6,408 nucleotides of DNA. Source: Solirubrobacteraceae bacterium. Lineage in GTDB: Bacteria > Actinomycetota > Thermoleophilia > Solirubrobacterales > Solirubrobacteraceae. The stretch is from the NCBI GenBank assembly GCA_030151725.1, contig JASLDD010000116.1:1-6408 (forward strand), in the 5' to 3' direction. A program made the translations under genes and the position numbers. A model generated the notes under the pieces. The model was given only the letters and a program-made list of their open reading frames with translations, ran no database searches and was not told where the DNA came from. Below are positions 6,036-6,408 of the stretch, piece by piece (the stretch's first letter is position 1; every line of letters begins with the position of its first letter).

Positions 6036-6391
6036 CAGGCCGCCAGCTCTCGTCCCTCGGCGAGAGCAGCGTGGATCAGACTTCCGCGCACATCTCGCCA
6101 CTCGGCAACTCGCTGCTCGCTGCTCGCTGCTCGCTGCTCGCTGCTCGCTGCTCGCTGACCACGATGACATCAGCCGCGACGACAACCAGATCGCCCAGCA
6201 CCCTGCGCAACCGCACTGACTCAGACGCCGGGTGCTCCACCAGCGGCTCGATCACGAGGAAGTCGAGGTCGCTTGTTCCCGCTCGCCTCGCCTCTGGCGT
6301 GGGAGCCAAAGAGGATCACACGACTCCCAGCCGGCGACGCGGCGACCAGGCGCCTTCCCGCCTCGCTGATTGTCGCCTCGTCGATCTCCAT
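6035..6391 (-). pseudogene. MNT-type minimal nucleotidyltransferase (antitoxin) gene with two frameshifts
   Basis: From ATG 6391 the frame reads MEIDEATISEAGRRLVAASP and then VILFGSHARGEASG, holding the GS and RG of the polymerase-beta nucleotidyltransferase motif. At 6277-6276 one extra A (GGGAAC for an expected GGGAC) shifts the frame. The rest of the catalytic motif, TSDLDFLVIE, and VRLRRVLGDLVVVAADVIVVS continue one frame over. A 7-bp array at 6109-6157 then shifts it again, after which RVAEWRDVRGSLIHAALAEG and RELAA run to the TGA at 6037-6035. Without the insertion and with two array units the product would be about 106 residues, normal for MNT proteins. These proteins transfer AMP to HEPN toxins and silence them. 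As it stands, translation from ATG 6391 stops after 56 residues at 6221. Basecalling error is possible for the single base but unlikely for the array. Confidence 0.75.
6109..6157. repeat. 7-bp tandem repeat, seven perfect copies (CTCGCTG)
   Basis: Exactly 49 bp consist of seven unbroken copies of CTCGCTG (CAGCGAG on the coding minus strand). They sit inside the MNT coding sequence at the codons for VSEQR, where family alignment predicts about two units (GTC AGC GAG CAG CGA GTT GCC). The unit is not a multiple of three, so each gain or loss shifts the frame. By my reading two, five or eight units join the middle and C-terminal parts in frame; seven do not. Perfect identity between units suggests recent slippage. 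Confidence 0.95.
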
Positions 6392-6408
6392 AACCCGTAC
6401 CGTTCCCC

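Noticed and set aside
6109..6157. CRISPR or iteron array
   Set aside because: Seven-base units with no spacers inside a recognisable coding sequence; no cas genes, rep gene or origin features nearby.
6076..6309. 77-residue frame starting with TTG and ending after the heptamer array
   Set aside because: It is the middle piece of the broken MNT gene read one frame over. It starts inside the GS motif and its repeat-encoded EQRAASS peptide is an artefact of the array.

Overview
This is a GC-rich window of actinobacterial type, most likely from the Thermoleophilia/Solirubrobacterales. That placement is by family likeness: an ECF sigma factor coupled to a membrane protein with a PPW...RT...C...G-rich extracytoplasmic domain, a giant LuxR (LAL) regulator with a SVHVSHIL recognition helix, and an AraC-VOC pair. 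Few start codons have a Shine-Dalgarno sequence, and several lie 6-8 nt after a -10-like hexamer, as in leaderless actinobacterial transcripts.

Layout. (1) 1-1152, minus strand: an ECF sigma-factor gene, then a translationally coupled single-pass membrane protein (ATGA overlap) that runs off the left edge. (2) 1153-1224: a 72-bp divergent promoter region. (3) 1225-4218, plus strand: a 997-residue LAL-type LuxR regulator with an AAA/NACHT-like ATPase, a helical-repeat middle and a C-terminal HTH. (4) 4261-4458, minus strand: an unrecognised 65-residue gene with a strong ribosome-binding site, convergent with the LuxR gene. (5) 4619-5534, minus strand: a probable two-gene operon of a short AraC-type regulator and a VOC (glyoxalase-fold) protein, preceded by a perfect 8-bp dyad.

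(6) 5608-6391, minus strand, is the most unusual part: a row of decayed toxin-antitoxin genes. It holds an MNT-family nucleotidyltransferase gene broken by a one-base insertion and by a 7-bp x 7 tandem array, then a HEPN-domain gene that has lost its central part, then a ribbon-helix-helix antitoxin reduced to its first ~16 residues. The TGATG junction between MNT and HEPN survives, so this was once an ordinary coupled MNT-HEPN module. The 7-bp array changes reading frame with each unit gained or lost. That resembles a phase-variable locus, but in this copy the other lesions mean array length alone cannot restore the system.

The intact genes are mostly regulatory: one sigma factor with a likely membrane partner, one large ATP-dependent regulator and one small AraC regulator with its probable target enzyme. 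No phage, IS element, CRISPR array, rRNA or tRNA was seen.
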